Shown here piece by piece: positions 9,460 through 17,371 of a stretch of 45,657 bases of DNA. Source of the DNA: an uncultured Oscillibacter sp. Its GTDB lineage: Bacteria > Bacillota > Clostridia > Oscillospirales > Oscillospiraceae. The DNA is taken from NCBI GenBank assembly GCA_949959305.1, contig CATLJA010000007.1, forward strand, positions 1 through 45,657, written 5' to 3'. The notes beneath the pieces were generated by a model. It was given only the letters and a program-made list of their open reading frames with translations. It made no database searches and had not been told where the DNA came from. Every line of letters starts with the position of its first letter. Within the stretch, counting starts at the first letter, position 1. The position numbers and the translations under genes are program-made.

Positions 9460-10521
9460 ATGAAAAGGTTTTTAGCGGTAATCGTATCTCTTGCAATCGC
9501 CGCCGCGCTGAGCGCCTGCGGCGGAGACGGCGGGAACAAGACGATGGACACGCCTCCGGCGCAGCCCGAACAGGCCGGCGCCTCCGGAAATGCGGGAGGA
9601 AGCGGGGAGCCTGCGGCGCTGGACTATCCCACAAAGGACATCACGGTGATCGTCCCCTTTAACGCCGGCGGAAACGCGGATTTGTCCATGCGTGCGCTGT
9701 GCAATACGGCGAACGACCTGGGCTTCTTCAACGGGCATACCTTGGTTGTGGAAAACGTCGGCGGAGGCGGCGCGGTTATCGGGCAGACCCAGGCTTTTGA
9801 AGCGGCGCCGGACGGATATACCCTGCTGCTGTACACCAGCTCGCTGATTAACAATGACATCTTCAACGACACCACCTACCGTTACGACGATTTCCTGCCC
9901 ATCGCCGGGTACAACCCCGATCCCGAGACTATCTACTGCCCGGCGGACGCGCCTTACGACACGCTTCAGGAATTCTTTGACTGGGCGGCGCAGCAGGACG
10001 TGGTCCTGGCCTCCACCCCGGGCCATACCACGGGGCATCATATCCGGCTGATGAACATGGCGGAGGACAAGGGCCTCAACTTTGAATACATGCACACGGA
10101 CTCCGCCTCCGAGCAGCTTCTCCAGATCATGGGCGGACAGGCCGACATCTCGATGAACACCGTCGGGGCAACAAAATCCGCCTATGAGGACGGCACCATC
10201 AAGGTTTTGGCGGTAGCGGCGGAAGAGCGCGTGGAGGGCCTTGAGGACGTGCCCACCTGCAACGAAGCCGGATACCCGCTTTTGGACGGCGCCGATCGCG
10301 GCATCTGCGTGGTAAAGGGCGTGGACGACGCTGTTTACCAGTACCTGGTGGAGGAATTCAAAAAGGTCATAGAGACCGACGAGTTCAAGGAGGCCATGGC
10401 CACCATCAACGGAATCGGAATGTATAAAACGCCGGAACAGTATCAGGCGTACATGGACAACACCTATAACAGCATCAAAGCGGTTCTGCCGAAGCTGGAG
10501 GAGGCCGCAGCGAACAGCTGA
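9460..10521 (+). CDS. tctC: Tripartite tricarboxylate transporter substrate-binding lipoprotein (TctC/Bug family)
   Basis: This 353-residue protein has a lipoprotein signal (lipobox LSAC, Cys20), a Gly/Ala/Pro linker (about 21-52) and a Bug-type binding domain. Family landmarks are YPTKDITVIVPFNAGGNADLS near the N-terminus, ENVGGGGAVIGQ (about 98-108) and APDGYTLL (about 116-123). It captures a carboxylate outside the membrane and delivers it to TctAB, which import it using an ion gradient. An AGGAGG site precedes the ATG. It is followed by a hairpin and then tctB. Bug proteins bind citrate, other di- and tricarboxylates, amino acids or aromatic acids, so the ligand cannot be named. A dehydratase-like gene in the same operon suggests a hydroxy acid. 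Confidence 0.9.
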   Translation: MKRFLAVIVSLAIAAALSACGGDGGNKTMDTPPAQPEQAGASGNAGGSGEPAALDYPTKDITVIVPFNAGGNADLSMRALCNTANDLGFFNGHTLVVENVGGGGAVIGQTQAFEAAPDGYTLLLYTSSLINNDIFNDTTYRYDDFLPIAGYNPDPETIYCPADAPYDTLQEFFDWAAQQDVVLASTPGHTTGHHIRLMNMAEDKGLNFEYMHTDSASEQLLQIMGGQADISMNTVGATKSAYEDGTIKVLAVAAEERVEGLEDVPTCNEAGYPLLDGADRGICVVKGVDDAVYQYLVEEFKKVIETDEFKEAMATINGIGMYKTPEQYQAYMDNTYNSIKAVLPKLEEAAANS

Positions 10522-10535
10522 TTTTCGTCCTGTCG

Positions 10536-10568
10536 GGCCGGCCGGACACCGGGGGAGTTCGGCCGGCC
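10536..10568 (+). other. Intercistronic hairpin between tctC and tctB
   Basis: GGCCGGCCG (10536-10544) pairs with CGGCCGGCC (10560-10568) across a 15-base loop without a T run. It may stabilise or trim the tctC message so that binding protein exceeds permease. The second tct locus also has a hairpin at this place. Confidence 0.5.
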
Positions 10569-10590
10569 TGCTGCCGGAGGAGGGCATTCT

Positions 10591-11043
10591 ATGGAAAAGA
10601 AAAATTCTGACAAAATCACTGAACTCTCTTTTTCCGTCGTCCTGGCGGCCGTCGGCGTATATGTCTTCCTGGAAGGCAGGACCTTTCGGGGAAACGACAA
10701 GTACTTTCCGATGATTGTCGGCGTGCTGGTGACGGCCGTATCAATTTGGATATTCCTGGAGGACCTTAAGCGGGCCGGCGCCTGCATCCGTTTGGAGAAG
10801 ATCAATTTTCTCGCGGTGGGCGTCGCCATCTCGGCCCTTGTGCTGTATATGTTTTTGTTCCGCACGCTGGGATATCCCATCTCCACATTCCTGCTGGGAG
10901 CCGCCATTATCCTGGGCCTGCGGTACGAGAGCCTGCGGGGCGCTCTTTTGTGGCCGGCGCTGATGGTAGGGGTCATCTTTGTCGTGTTCAAGGTCTTCCT
11001 CAAGGTGCCGCTGCCGGTGGGAAGCCTGTGGAATCTGTTTTGA
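10591..11043 (+). CDS. tctB: Tripartite tricarboxylate transporter small membrane subunit (TctB)
   Basis: At 150 residues with four predicted membrane helices (about 12-28, 38-56, 72-92 and 100-140) it fits the TctB family in length and topology. TctB subunits are poorly conserved; position between tctC and tctA makes the call secure. It forms the membrane complex with TctA. A GGAGG site lies just before the ATG. Its stop codon is 14 bases before the tctA start, so the two are probably translated together. Confidence 0.85.
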   Translation: MEKKNSDKITELSFSVVLAAVGVYVFLEGRTFRGNDKYFPMIVGVLVTAVSIWIFLEDLKRAGACIRLEKINFLAVGVAISALVLYMFLFRTLGYPISTFLLGAAIILGLRYESLRGALLWPALMVGVIFVVFKVFLKVPLPVGSLWNLF

Positions 11044-11057
11044 CGGGGGGTGCATTC

Positions 11058-12581
11058 ATGACAGTACTGATGAATATCGGAGCCGGGCTCTTTCACGTCC
11101 TTACGCCTGTGAATCTGCTGCTGCTGGTGGTGGGGACGTTCCTTGGAATCATCGTGGGCGCGCTGCCCGGGCTGAACAGCTCCATTGCCATGGGCATCCT
11201 GATTCCCCTGACCTACGGCATGGATCCGGCCACCGCCCTGTGCATCCTGGCCGGCATTTATACCGGCTCCACCGCGGGCGGCAGCGTGTCCGCCATTCTG
11301 CTGGAGATTCCGGGCACCGGCGCGGCGGTGGTGACCGCCTTTGACGGACACCAGATGCAGCTGCAGGGACGGGGCGGCCTGGCGCTGGGTATCTCCTCCG
11401 TCAGCTCGGTGTTCGGCGGTATCGCGGCATCCTTTGTCCTGGCGCTGTGCGCGCCGTTCATCGCCGCCCAGGCGCTGAAGTTCGGCCCGCCGGAATACCT
11501 CATGCTGTCCGTGATGGGCTTTGCCTCCGTAATCGGCATGAGCACCGGAAGAACCTCGAAAAACGTGATGGGCATTTTGATCGGTCTTTTGATCAGCATG
11601 ATCGGAATCAGCCCCCAGGGAGGGCTGAAGCGGTTTTGCTTCGGCAGCAACGCCCTTTTGGAGGGAGTTCCGCTGGTGCCGATGCTGATCGGCCTGTTTG
11701 GAATCAGCACAATTATCAAAACCATTGCCGATACGAAGCCCCTGAAGCGGGGGAGCGAGACCATGGAGAACGTCAAGCAGGCCATACAGATTGTCAAGAT
11801 GCAGTACCCGGATCGGAAGATGCTCAAATCCTTTCTGCCGGTCTGGCTGCACTCCACCGTCATCGGCAATATTGTCGGAGCAATCCCGGGGGCGGGCATG
11901 ACGGTGGCGATTTTCATGGCCTATGACCAGGTGAAGCGTTCCCGCCCGGACCTTCCCTTTGGAACCGGCGTGCCGGAGGGCGTCGCCGCCGCGGAATGCG
12001 CCAACAACTCCGTGGTGGGCTCTTCGATGATTCCCCTCCTGGCCCTGGGCGTACCGGGCAACGCGGCCTCCGCGCTGTTTCTGGGGGCTTTGATGATCCA
12101 CGGCCTGCGCACGGGGCCGAAGTTCTTCTCAGAAAGCCCTGCGGTGGCGTATACGCTGATCGGCGCGTTCCTGTTTGCCAGCATCGCCTTGCTTCCGGTG
12201 ATGCATGTGTTCGTCAACTACATGGCGACCCACGTTATGCGCCTGCGCCGGGAGCCGCTGAACGCGCTGATTCTCATTCTCTGCGTCACAGGAGCGTTTG
12301 CCTCCGGAAATAATTACACCTATATTGCCTTCGCCGTGGCCTTCGGCGTGCTGGGTTTTCTCCTGAAAGAGTGGGATATCCCCTTTGGACCGCTGATTCT
12401 GGCGGTGGTTCTGGGGGACATGCTGGAGAGCTATTATATCCAGTCCACGGTCGCCCTGCGGCACAATATGCTGAATCTGCTGAAGCGTCCCATCTGTGCC
12501 GGCCTTCTGATTTTGACGGTATTTTTCCTCCTGATGCCCATATATCAGATGATCAAAAAGCGGCGGGCCGGGACAAGCTGA
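11058..12581 (+). CDS. tctA: Tripartite tricarboxylate transporter large membrane subunit (TctA)
   Basis: I start this at the ATG 11058 (MTVLMNIGAGLF), giving 507 residues, the usual TctA length, after a G-rich ribosome site; the frame stays open further upstream only by overlapping tctB. TctA landmarks are the two PG-rich signatures, GALPGLNSSIAMGILIPLTYG (near 30) and GAIPGAGMTVAIF (near 280), plus LLEIPGTGAAVVTAFDG and LGVPGNAASALFLGALMIHG. About 12 membrane helices are predicted. It is the ion-coupled translocating subunit. Downstream, 34 bases away, lies the enolase-superfamily gene in the same operon. Confidence 0.92.
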   Translation: MTVLMNIGAGLFHVLTPVNLLLLVVGTFLGIIVGALPGLNSSIAMGILIPLTYGMDPATALCILAGIYTGSTAGGSVSAILLEIPGTGAAVVTAFDGHQMQLQGRGGLALGISSVSSVFGGIAASFVLALCAPFIAAQALKFGPPEYLMLSVMGFASVIGMSTGRTSKNVMGILIGLLISMIGISPQGGLKRFCFGSNALLEGVPLVPMLIGLFGISTIIKTIADTKPLKRGSETMENVKQAIQIVKMQYPDRKMLKSFLPVWLHSTVIGNIVGAIPGAGMTVAIFMAYDQVKRSRPDLPFGTGVPEGVAAAECANNSVVGSSMIPLLALGVPGNAASALFLGALMIHGLRTGPKFFSESPAVAYTLIGAFLFASIALLPVMHVFVNYMATHVMRLRREPLNALILILCVTGAFASGNNYTYIAFAVAFGVLGFLLKEWDIPFGPLILAVVLGDMLESYYIQSTVALRHNMLNLLKRPICAGLLILTVFFLLMPIYQMIKKRRAGTS

Positions 12582-12615
12582 TTGCCACATTATAAGTAGA
12601 AACGGAGAGAGTACT

Positions 12616-13818
12616 TTGAAAATTACGAAAATAGACGTCTACATGCTGGACGCCACCGTCCAGCGTGCCAGCCGCCGCCCCATTATCGCCCGGGTCTATA
12701 CGGACGAAGGCATCTATGGAGACGGCGAGGCGGGGATTGCGCTGGGCACGGGGGCGCCGGCCGCCTTTGGCATGGTCCAGGATTTGGCCCGCCTGATTAT
12801 CGGGATGGACCCCATGAACACGGAGCTGATCTGGCACCGGCTGCTTAAGAGCAGCTTCTGGGGCATGGGCGGCGGGCCGGTGGTCTTCGCCGGCATCAGC
12901 GCATTGGACATCGCCCTGCTGGATATTAAGGGCAAGGCGCTGGGCGTTCCCGTTTACCAGCTTTTGGGCGGAAAGTGCCGCGGCGAGCTCCGCTGCTACG
13001 CCTCTCAGCTTCAGTTCGGCTGGATGGACCGGATCGGCCCCTTCGGCAAGGTGGAAGACTACGTATCCATTGTGGAATACGCCCTGTCTCAGGGATACGA
13101 CTGTGTGAAAATTGACTTCACCCAGTTTGACCGGACGGCCACGCGCATGGCGACCACAGCGGTGGAGGGCATCCTCACCCGGCCCTTGATCGGCATGATT
13201 GAGGAGCGGATGGCGGCGATTCGTGAAAACTGCGGCTGGGATTTTGACATTATTGTGGAAAACCACTGCCGGACGGATGCCATCAGCGGCGTGATGATTG
13301 GAGAGCTGTGCGACAAATATAAGGTGATGGCCTATGAGGAGCCGGCCATGCCGCTGAACCCGGACATGCACAAGGTTATCCGGGAGAAGATCAAAACGCC
13401 CATCGCCACAGGTGAGCGGGTGTTCGGTACATGGGGGTTTTACAACTTCTTCCGGCAGGATGCCGTTCAGCTTATCCAGCCGGATGTCTGCAACTGCGGC
13501 GGGCTGACGGAGGGCAAGAAAATCTGCGATTTGGCGGCGGTGTTCGACGCAACGGTGCAGGCGCATTGCGCAGGTTCTCCCATTTCCACGGCGGCCGCCC
13601 TTCACCTGGAGGCCGCAATCCCGAATTTCTGCATACATGAGCACCATTTCCGCAGCACGCAGCCGGCGCTGACCAGGCTCTGCAAGTATGACTACCAGCC
13701 GCAGAACGGGAAATACAAGGTTCCCGAGCTGCCGGGACTGGGCCAGGAGATGAGCCGGCTGGCAATGGATACGGCTTTGATGCACGTCACCGTGGACGAG
13801 GCGTGGCGGGGTCTGTAA
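12616..13818 (+). CDS. Enolase-superfamily (mandelate racemase/muconate lactonizing) acid-sugar dehydratase-like enzyme
   Basis: The start is TTG at 12616, after GGAGAG; the 400-residue length fits. The N-terminal capping domain (about 1-120) is followed by the barrel. Candidate Mg ligands are Glu215 (in ENH), Glu241/242 (in YEEP) and Glu267 (in ATGER). His217 and His317 (in QAHC) match the general acid/base positions of the D-galactonate/mannonate dehydratase group, and Lys165 lies in CVKID. By family knowledge such enzymes remove the alpha-proton of a carboxylic acid, often then dehydrating it. Co-transcription with tctCBA suggests it acts on the imported acid. Exact substrate unknown: aldonate, aldarate or another hydroxy acid. 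A strong terminator follows. Confidence 0.85.
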   Translation: MKITKIDVYMLDATVQRASRRPIIARVYTDEGIYGDGEAGIALGTGAPAAFGMVQDLARLIIGMDPMNTELIWHRLLKSSFWGMGGGPVVFAGISALDIALLDIKGKALGVPVYQLLGGKCRGELRCYASQLQFGWMDRIGPFGKVEDYVSIVEYALSQGYDCVKIDFTQFDRTATRMATTAVEGILTRPLIGMIEERMAAIRENCGWDFDIIVENHCRTDAISGVMIGELCDKYKVMAYEEPAMPLNPDMHKVIREKIKTPIATGERVFGTWGFYNFFRQDAVQLIQPDVCNCGGLTEGKKICDLAAVFDATVQAHCAGSPISTAAALHLEAAIPNFCIHEHHFRSTQPALTRLCKYDYQPQNGKYKVPELPGLGQEMSRLAMDTALMHVTVDEAWRGL

Positions 13819-13865
13819 GTGCCGCACAATCAAGAGGAACCGGGAGCATTGCGAAGGATGAAGCA

Positions 13866-13903
13866 CAGGCCCGCAGATTTACAGTCTGCGGGCCTGGCTT
13901 TTT
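13866..13903. terminator. Terminator between convergent genes
   Basis: A 12-bp perfect stem (13866-13877 with 13885-13896) is followed by GGCTTTTTC on the + strand. It ends the tct-dehydratase operon and faces the 3' end of the AbrB-family gene. Confidence 0.85.
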
Positions 13904-13917
13904 CGGGTCTTTGGAAG

Positions 13918-15006
13918 CTAAAAGGGGTACCACTCCGCAAAGAGCTTGATACAGGCGGGCATGAAGGCCATCACGCACAAATAGCGCACCAGCTGCAGCA
14001 CCGCCACCTTGGGCGCCTGCCCTCCCTGCTCCAGGGAGACGAGGGCCATGTCCGACATCCCCGCCGGAACCGACGCAAACAGGCTGGTGGCCAGATCTAA
14101 ATCATTGGTCTTGTACAGCAGCAGCCCCAGGACGTAGTTGACCGCCAGACAGTTGACCGTTACCAGCAGCACCGGCAGCCCCAGCTCCCGGAACTGCAGG
14201 ACGTCCCCCAGTGTAACCGTCACGCCGATGTTGATGCCCGCCAGGCACTGCGCCGCCAGCTTCATGGACTTGGGAAGGTACGCCTCGCCGCTCCAGATGT
14301 TATAGGCCGCCACGGCAAACATGGAAAACACCATCGCCCCTGCCGGAAAGCCGCTCGCCTTCCCCAAGGCGCCCGACAGCGCCACGATGGCCAGCGTGAC
14401 AGCCATGTGCCGTCTGTCCCGGCGCTTCCCGCCGCCGGAAAAGTCCGCCGGCGCCTTCTTCCCTGCCGCCGGGGCAAACCGGGCGCAGACGCGGGCGTTC
14501 ACCTGGGGGAGAATCAGAATGGCCACCAGATACCGCACCAGCTGAAGGGCCGTGGACTGGGCCGGGTCCGCTCCCACGTCTGCCGAGATCAGGGCCACGT
14601 CGGTCATTCCACCGGGCATGGAGGACAGCAGGGCCGTGGCCGTGTCCACCGGCGCGGTGTGATGGATCAGAAGGCCCGTGAAAAACGTCAGGCACACAAT
14701 TCCTCCGAAAAGCTGGATAGAGGGCTTCACGATTCCCAGCAGCTCCCGCAGGTCGCTCCGGCTGATGCGCTGGCCGACAAAGCCCCCGGCCACCGCCTGT
14801 ACGGCGGTCTTAACCTCCCGGGGAAAGTACCCCCAGCCGCTGACAATCTGAAACGTCCCCACCAGGATAATCGCCCCGGCCATGGCCCCGGCGGGCACCC
14901 GGAGCTTGTACAGCGCCCAGGCGCCTGCCGCGCCGATCAGCACAGTGGCCGCCAGTCTGATCAGCAGACCGCTTCCTTCCTCAAACCACCAGCAGGTCCA
15001 TGACAT
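13918..15006 (-). CDS. AbrB-family polytopic membrane protein (PF05145 type)
   Basis: This 362-residue protein is almost wholly hydrophobic with about ten predicted helices arranged as two similar halves. Each half carries a signature: VPAGAMAGAIILVG then SSMPGGMTDVALIS in the first, FPAGAMVFSMFAVAAYNIWSG then ASVPAGMSDMALVSLEQGG in the second, each followed by LQLVRYL. That duplication defines the membrane family often mislabelled AbrB regulator or ammonia monooxygenase. It has neither a DNA-binding domain nor oxygenase residues. Its gene overlaps the upstream MmgE/PrpD gene by 26 bases, so they are translationally linked. A transporter for the substrate or product of that enzyme is a fair guess, not shown. 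Confidence 0.8.
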   Translation of the reverse strand: MSWTCWWFEEGSGLLIRLAATVLIGAAGAWALYKLRVPAGAMAGAIILVGTFQIVSGWGYFPREVKTAVQAVAGGFVGQRISRSDLRELLGIVKPSIQLFGGIVCLTFFTGLLIHHTAPVDTATALLSSMPGGMTDVALISADVGADPAQSTALQLVRYLVAILILPQVNARVCARFAPAAGKKAPADFSGGGKRRDRRHMAVTLAIVALSGALGKASGFPAGAMVFSMFAVAAYNIWSGEAYLPKSMKLAAQCLAGINIGVTVTLGDVLQFRELGLPVLLVTVNCLAVNYVLGLLLYKTNDLDLATSLFASVPAGMSDMALVSLEQGGQAPKVAVLQLVRYLCVMAFMPACIKLFAEWYPF

Positions 15007-16324
15007 TGCTCAGGTCTTCCTCCTTCTCCAGAGACAGGATCGCCTCCATGGACGCCTCCACCTGCTCCGGTGGAAGCAGCCGCCCGGCGCAGGCCCGGTA
15101 CTTCTCCTGAACCTCCTCCAGCGTGAGGGGGTCCTGAAGCGGGTGGCCCTTCGAATAGCGGACGGCGCCCTCAAGGCGGCGGCCGTCCCGCAGAACGATC
15201 ACGACGCGCTGCTGTCCCTCCGCGTCCGCCGCGGGGGTATCCGCAATCCGTTCCATCATCTCCCGGCTGTCCGCCCGGAGGATCCGGTCCTCCGCGTACT
15301 GCCGCAGCGTCAGCTCCCCGTCCAGCAGAGCCAGCGCGATACCGTAGCTGAGGCTGTAGCGGGCCTCCAGGTCCGTCCTGGGGAAGCGGTAGCGGTATGT
15401 GGGCTTGTCCATCTGGAGATCCACCAGGACCTTCTCCACCTCCTCCGGACGGATGTGGCGCCGCTCCCGCAGCTCCAGCACCGCCTGGAGGACCTTGTGG
15501 TGCGCCCAGCAGTTGGGGTAAGGCTTGATGGTAATGCCCGGGTCCAAAAGCCGGAGCGTCCCGCCCAGGTCCCTCGTGAGCTGCCCGATGTCGTAATCCC
15601 CGGGGCCGCACAAGGCGTCCATCAGGCCGAACCGGCCCTCCAGCGGCTGGGGATCGGCGGAGAAGCCCTCCTTCGCCAGGCAGGCCGCCGTGATGCCGTT
15701 CCGGCTGGCGTTTCCGGCGTGGAGGCCCATGCCCATATTCCCGATGTTCTGGCTGAGCCCTCCCCCCAGGGTGGCGGCGATCCCCAAGGCCCTCTGGGCG
15801 GCCTCCAGGTCCAGCCCCAGCAGCCTGGCGGACTGGGCGGCGCCCGCCACGGCGCCGAAAAAGCCCGTGGGGTGCCAGCCCCTCTTCCGCATCTCCCAGG
15901 CTTCCGCCGTCACGGCGTTCAGCCGCTGGAACACCTCGTAGCCCATCACCTGGGCCGTCAGAATCTCCCGGCCGGAAAGGCGGCGTTCCTCTCCCAGGGC
16001 CAGCAGCCCCGGCACCACCGTCACGGACGGATGGGAGGGACCGGAGTCGTCAAAGCAGATGGTGTGAGCCAGAATCCCGTTGGCAAAGGCGGCGTTCTCC
16101 ACCGTGAGCCGCTGCCCGGTCCCCACTACCCGGCAGCGGCCGGAGGAGCCCAGGCCCTGAAAATACCTCCGGACGATTCCGCTCCTGGGTTCTGCCGCCT
16201 CCGCCAGAGCGGACCCCACGCAGTCCAGAAAATGGCGTTTCGCCAGCTCCACCGCCTGGAGGGGAAGGTCCTCATAGCGCACGCGCAGCACGTACTCCAT
16301 CAGCTCTTTTGTATAAGCCTTCAT
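14981..16324 (-). CDS. MmgE/PrpD-family enzyme (paralogue 1)
   Basis: At 447 residues it has the normal length of this family and its landmarks: an N-terminal helical domain with KRHFLDCVGSALA (about 28-40), FANGILAHTICFDDSG (about 95-110), GWHPTGFFGAVAGAAQSARLLGL and LHAGNASRNGITAACLAKEGF. The C-terminal lid has IKPYPNCWAHHKVLQAVLEL. Known members are 2-methylcitrate dehydratase, cis-aconitate decarboxylase and iminodisuccinate epimerase, all acting on di- or tricarboxylates. An AAAGGAG site precedes the ATG. It is divergent from a LysR gene and overlaps an AbrB-type membrane protein gene. The reaction cannot be fixed from sequence; no prpB or prpC lies nearby, so methylcitrate-cycle work is unlikely. 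Confidence 0.88.
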   Translation of the reverse strand: MKAYTKELMEYVLRVRYEDLPLQAVELAKRHFLDCVGSALAEAAEPRSGIVRRYFQGLGSSGRCRVVGTGQRLTVENAAFANGILAHTICFDDSGPSHPSVTVVPGLLALGEERRLSGREILTAQVMGYEVFQRLNAVTAEAWEMRKRGWHPTGFFGAVAGAAQSARLLGLDLEAAQRALGIAATLGGGLSQNIGNMGMGLHAGNASRNGITAACLAKEGFSADPQPLEGRFGLMDALCGPGDYDIGQLTRDLGGTLRLLDPGITIKPYPNCWAHHKVLQAVLELRERRHIRPEEVEKVLVDLQMDKPTYRYRFPRTDLEARYSLSYGIALALLDGELTLRQYAEDRILRADSREMMERIADTPAADAEGQQRVVIVLRDGRRLEGAVRYSKGHPLQDPLTLEEVQEKYRACAGRLLPPEQVEASMEAILSLEKEEDLSNVMDLLVV

Positions 16325-16346
16325 ATGGCCGCTCCTTTCTTACCTC

Positions 16347-16375
16347 TTGTGTTTGGCCTCTGGTTCGATTATAAT
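16347..16375 (+). promoter_or_regulatory. Promoter of the LysR gene at 16446
   Basis: TTGTGT (16347-16352), a 17-base spacer and TATAAT (16370-16375) lie about 70 bases before the start codon. It overlaps the divergent promoter region. Confidence 0.6.
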
Positions 16376-16382
16376 GGAGGCA

Positions 16383-16411
16383 ATTATAGAAGTAAAATAT
16401 ATATATTTCAA
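16383..16411 (-). promoter_or_regulatory. Promoter of the MmgE/PrpD-AbrB operon
   Basis: On the minus strand TTGAAA (16411-16406), a 17-base spacer and TATAAT (16388-16383) read toward 16324. The two divergent promoters lie close together, so one LysR protein bound between them could act on both. Confidence 0.65.
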
Positions 16412-16445
16412 AATTTCCATTGAAAAATTCTATGGAGGCCGCGGT

Positions 16446-17321
16446 ATGAACAACAGCGATTGGGAAATCCTGATCACCTTAGCCCAAAAGCGCAGCATCA
16501 CCAAAGCGGCGGAGGCGCTCTTTCTGACCCAGCCCACCCTGTCCTACCGGCTGAAACGGATCGAAGAGGAATTCGGCGTCTCCCTGTTTGACCGGGTCCC
16601 CTCCGGCGTCGCCCTGACTCCGCAGGGCGAGCGGCTGGCCGCTTACGCGCAGGACATGAGCCTGCGCTATCGGGCCCTGCGGGACGACTTGTCCGACATG
16701 AATCCCACGTTCTCGGGGACCCTGCGCCTGGGCGTGGGCAGCGCGTTCGCCAACGCGGATCTGCCCCAGCTTCTGCGAAGCTTCGGGCAGCGCTATCCCG
16801 CCGTGACCATCAGCCTGAAGACCAGCCGGAGCAGCCAGGCTTACCGTTCCCTGGCGGAGGGGGAAGTGGATATCGCCATCGTACGGGGCTCCCCCCAGTG
16901 GAGCGAGGAGCGCCATCTGCTGCGGGAGGAGCCCATGTGCCTTGCGTCCAAGTCCCCCATTCCCTTTCAGGACCTGCCCCGCCGGCCCCAGATTCTGGTC
17001 CCGCCCTCGGACACCCATGCCAGCAGCCTCCGCTGGTGGCGGGAACACTTCTCCGTCCCGCCCCTGGTGCTGATGGAGGTGGACAACATGGAAACCGGCC
17101 TGCGGATGGCGCAGCAGGACCTGGGCTGGATGCCGGTCCCCGCGCTGCTGCTGAAAAACGCGCCGGACCTGTTCCGCCAGCCCCTCACGTGGAAAGACGG
17201 CACGCCTTACATCCGCCAGACATGGGCCTTGTGCCGCTTCTCCGTCAAGCGGGGCCGGGTGGCGGCCGCCTTCCTGGAATTTCTCATTCAGGCGGAGCGG
17301 AAAGCGGAAGCCCCGGGCTGA
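16446..17321 (+). CDS. LysR-family transcriptional regulator divergent from mmgE/prpD-abrB
   Basis: I take the ATG at 16446 (MNNSDWEILITLAQ, 291 residues). It has a GGAGG site 7 bases upstream and places the helix-turn-helix correctly; the longer open frame to 16347 reads through the promoter. The DNA-binding domain (about 1-62) contains RSITKAAEALFLTQPTLSYRLKRIEEE, followed by a LysR effector domain (about 88-285). It is divergent from the MmgE/PrpD-AbrB pair with only 121 bases between, so it most likely controls that pair and itself. Effector unknown. Confidence 0.9.
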   Translation: MNNSDWEILITLAQKRSITKAAEALFLTQPTLSYRLKRIEEEFGVSLFDRVPSGVALTPQGERLAAYAQDMSLRYRALRDDLSDMNPTFSGTLRLGVGSAFANADLPQLLRSFGQRYPAVTISLKTSRSSQAYRSLAEGEVDIAIVRGSPQWSEERHLLREEPMCLASKSPIPFQDLPRRPQILVPPSDTHASSLRWWREHFSVPPLVLMEVDNMETGLRMAQQDLGWMPVPALLLKNAPDLFRQPLTWKDGTPYIRQTWALCRFSVKRGRVAAAFLEFLIQAERKAEAPG

Positions 17322-17329
17322 CAGACGTC

Positions 17330-17357
17330 AAAAAGGAGCCTGCCTGCGGCAGGCTCC
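17330..17357 (-). terminator. Terminator of the minus-strand mmgE-leuCD-like operon
   Basis: A 10-bp perfect stem (17335-17344 with 17348-17357) with a 3-base loop is followed on the minus strand by TTTTT (17334-17330). It can also stop the convergent LysR transcript. Confidence 0.8.
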
Positions 17358-17371
17358 TCGCAGTTTTCCCG

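Noticed and set aside
13918..15006. Ammonia monooxygenase or AbrB transcription regulator
   Set aside because: These are inherited misnomers for this membrane family. No metal-site residues or AbrB DNA-binding fold are present.
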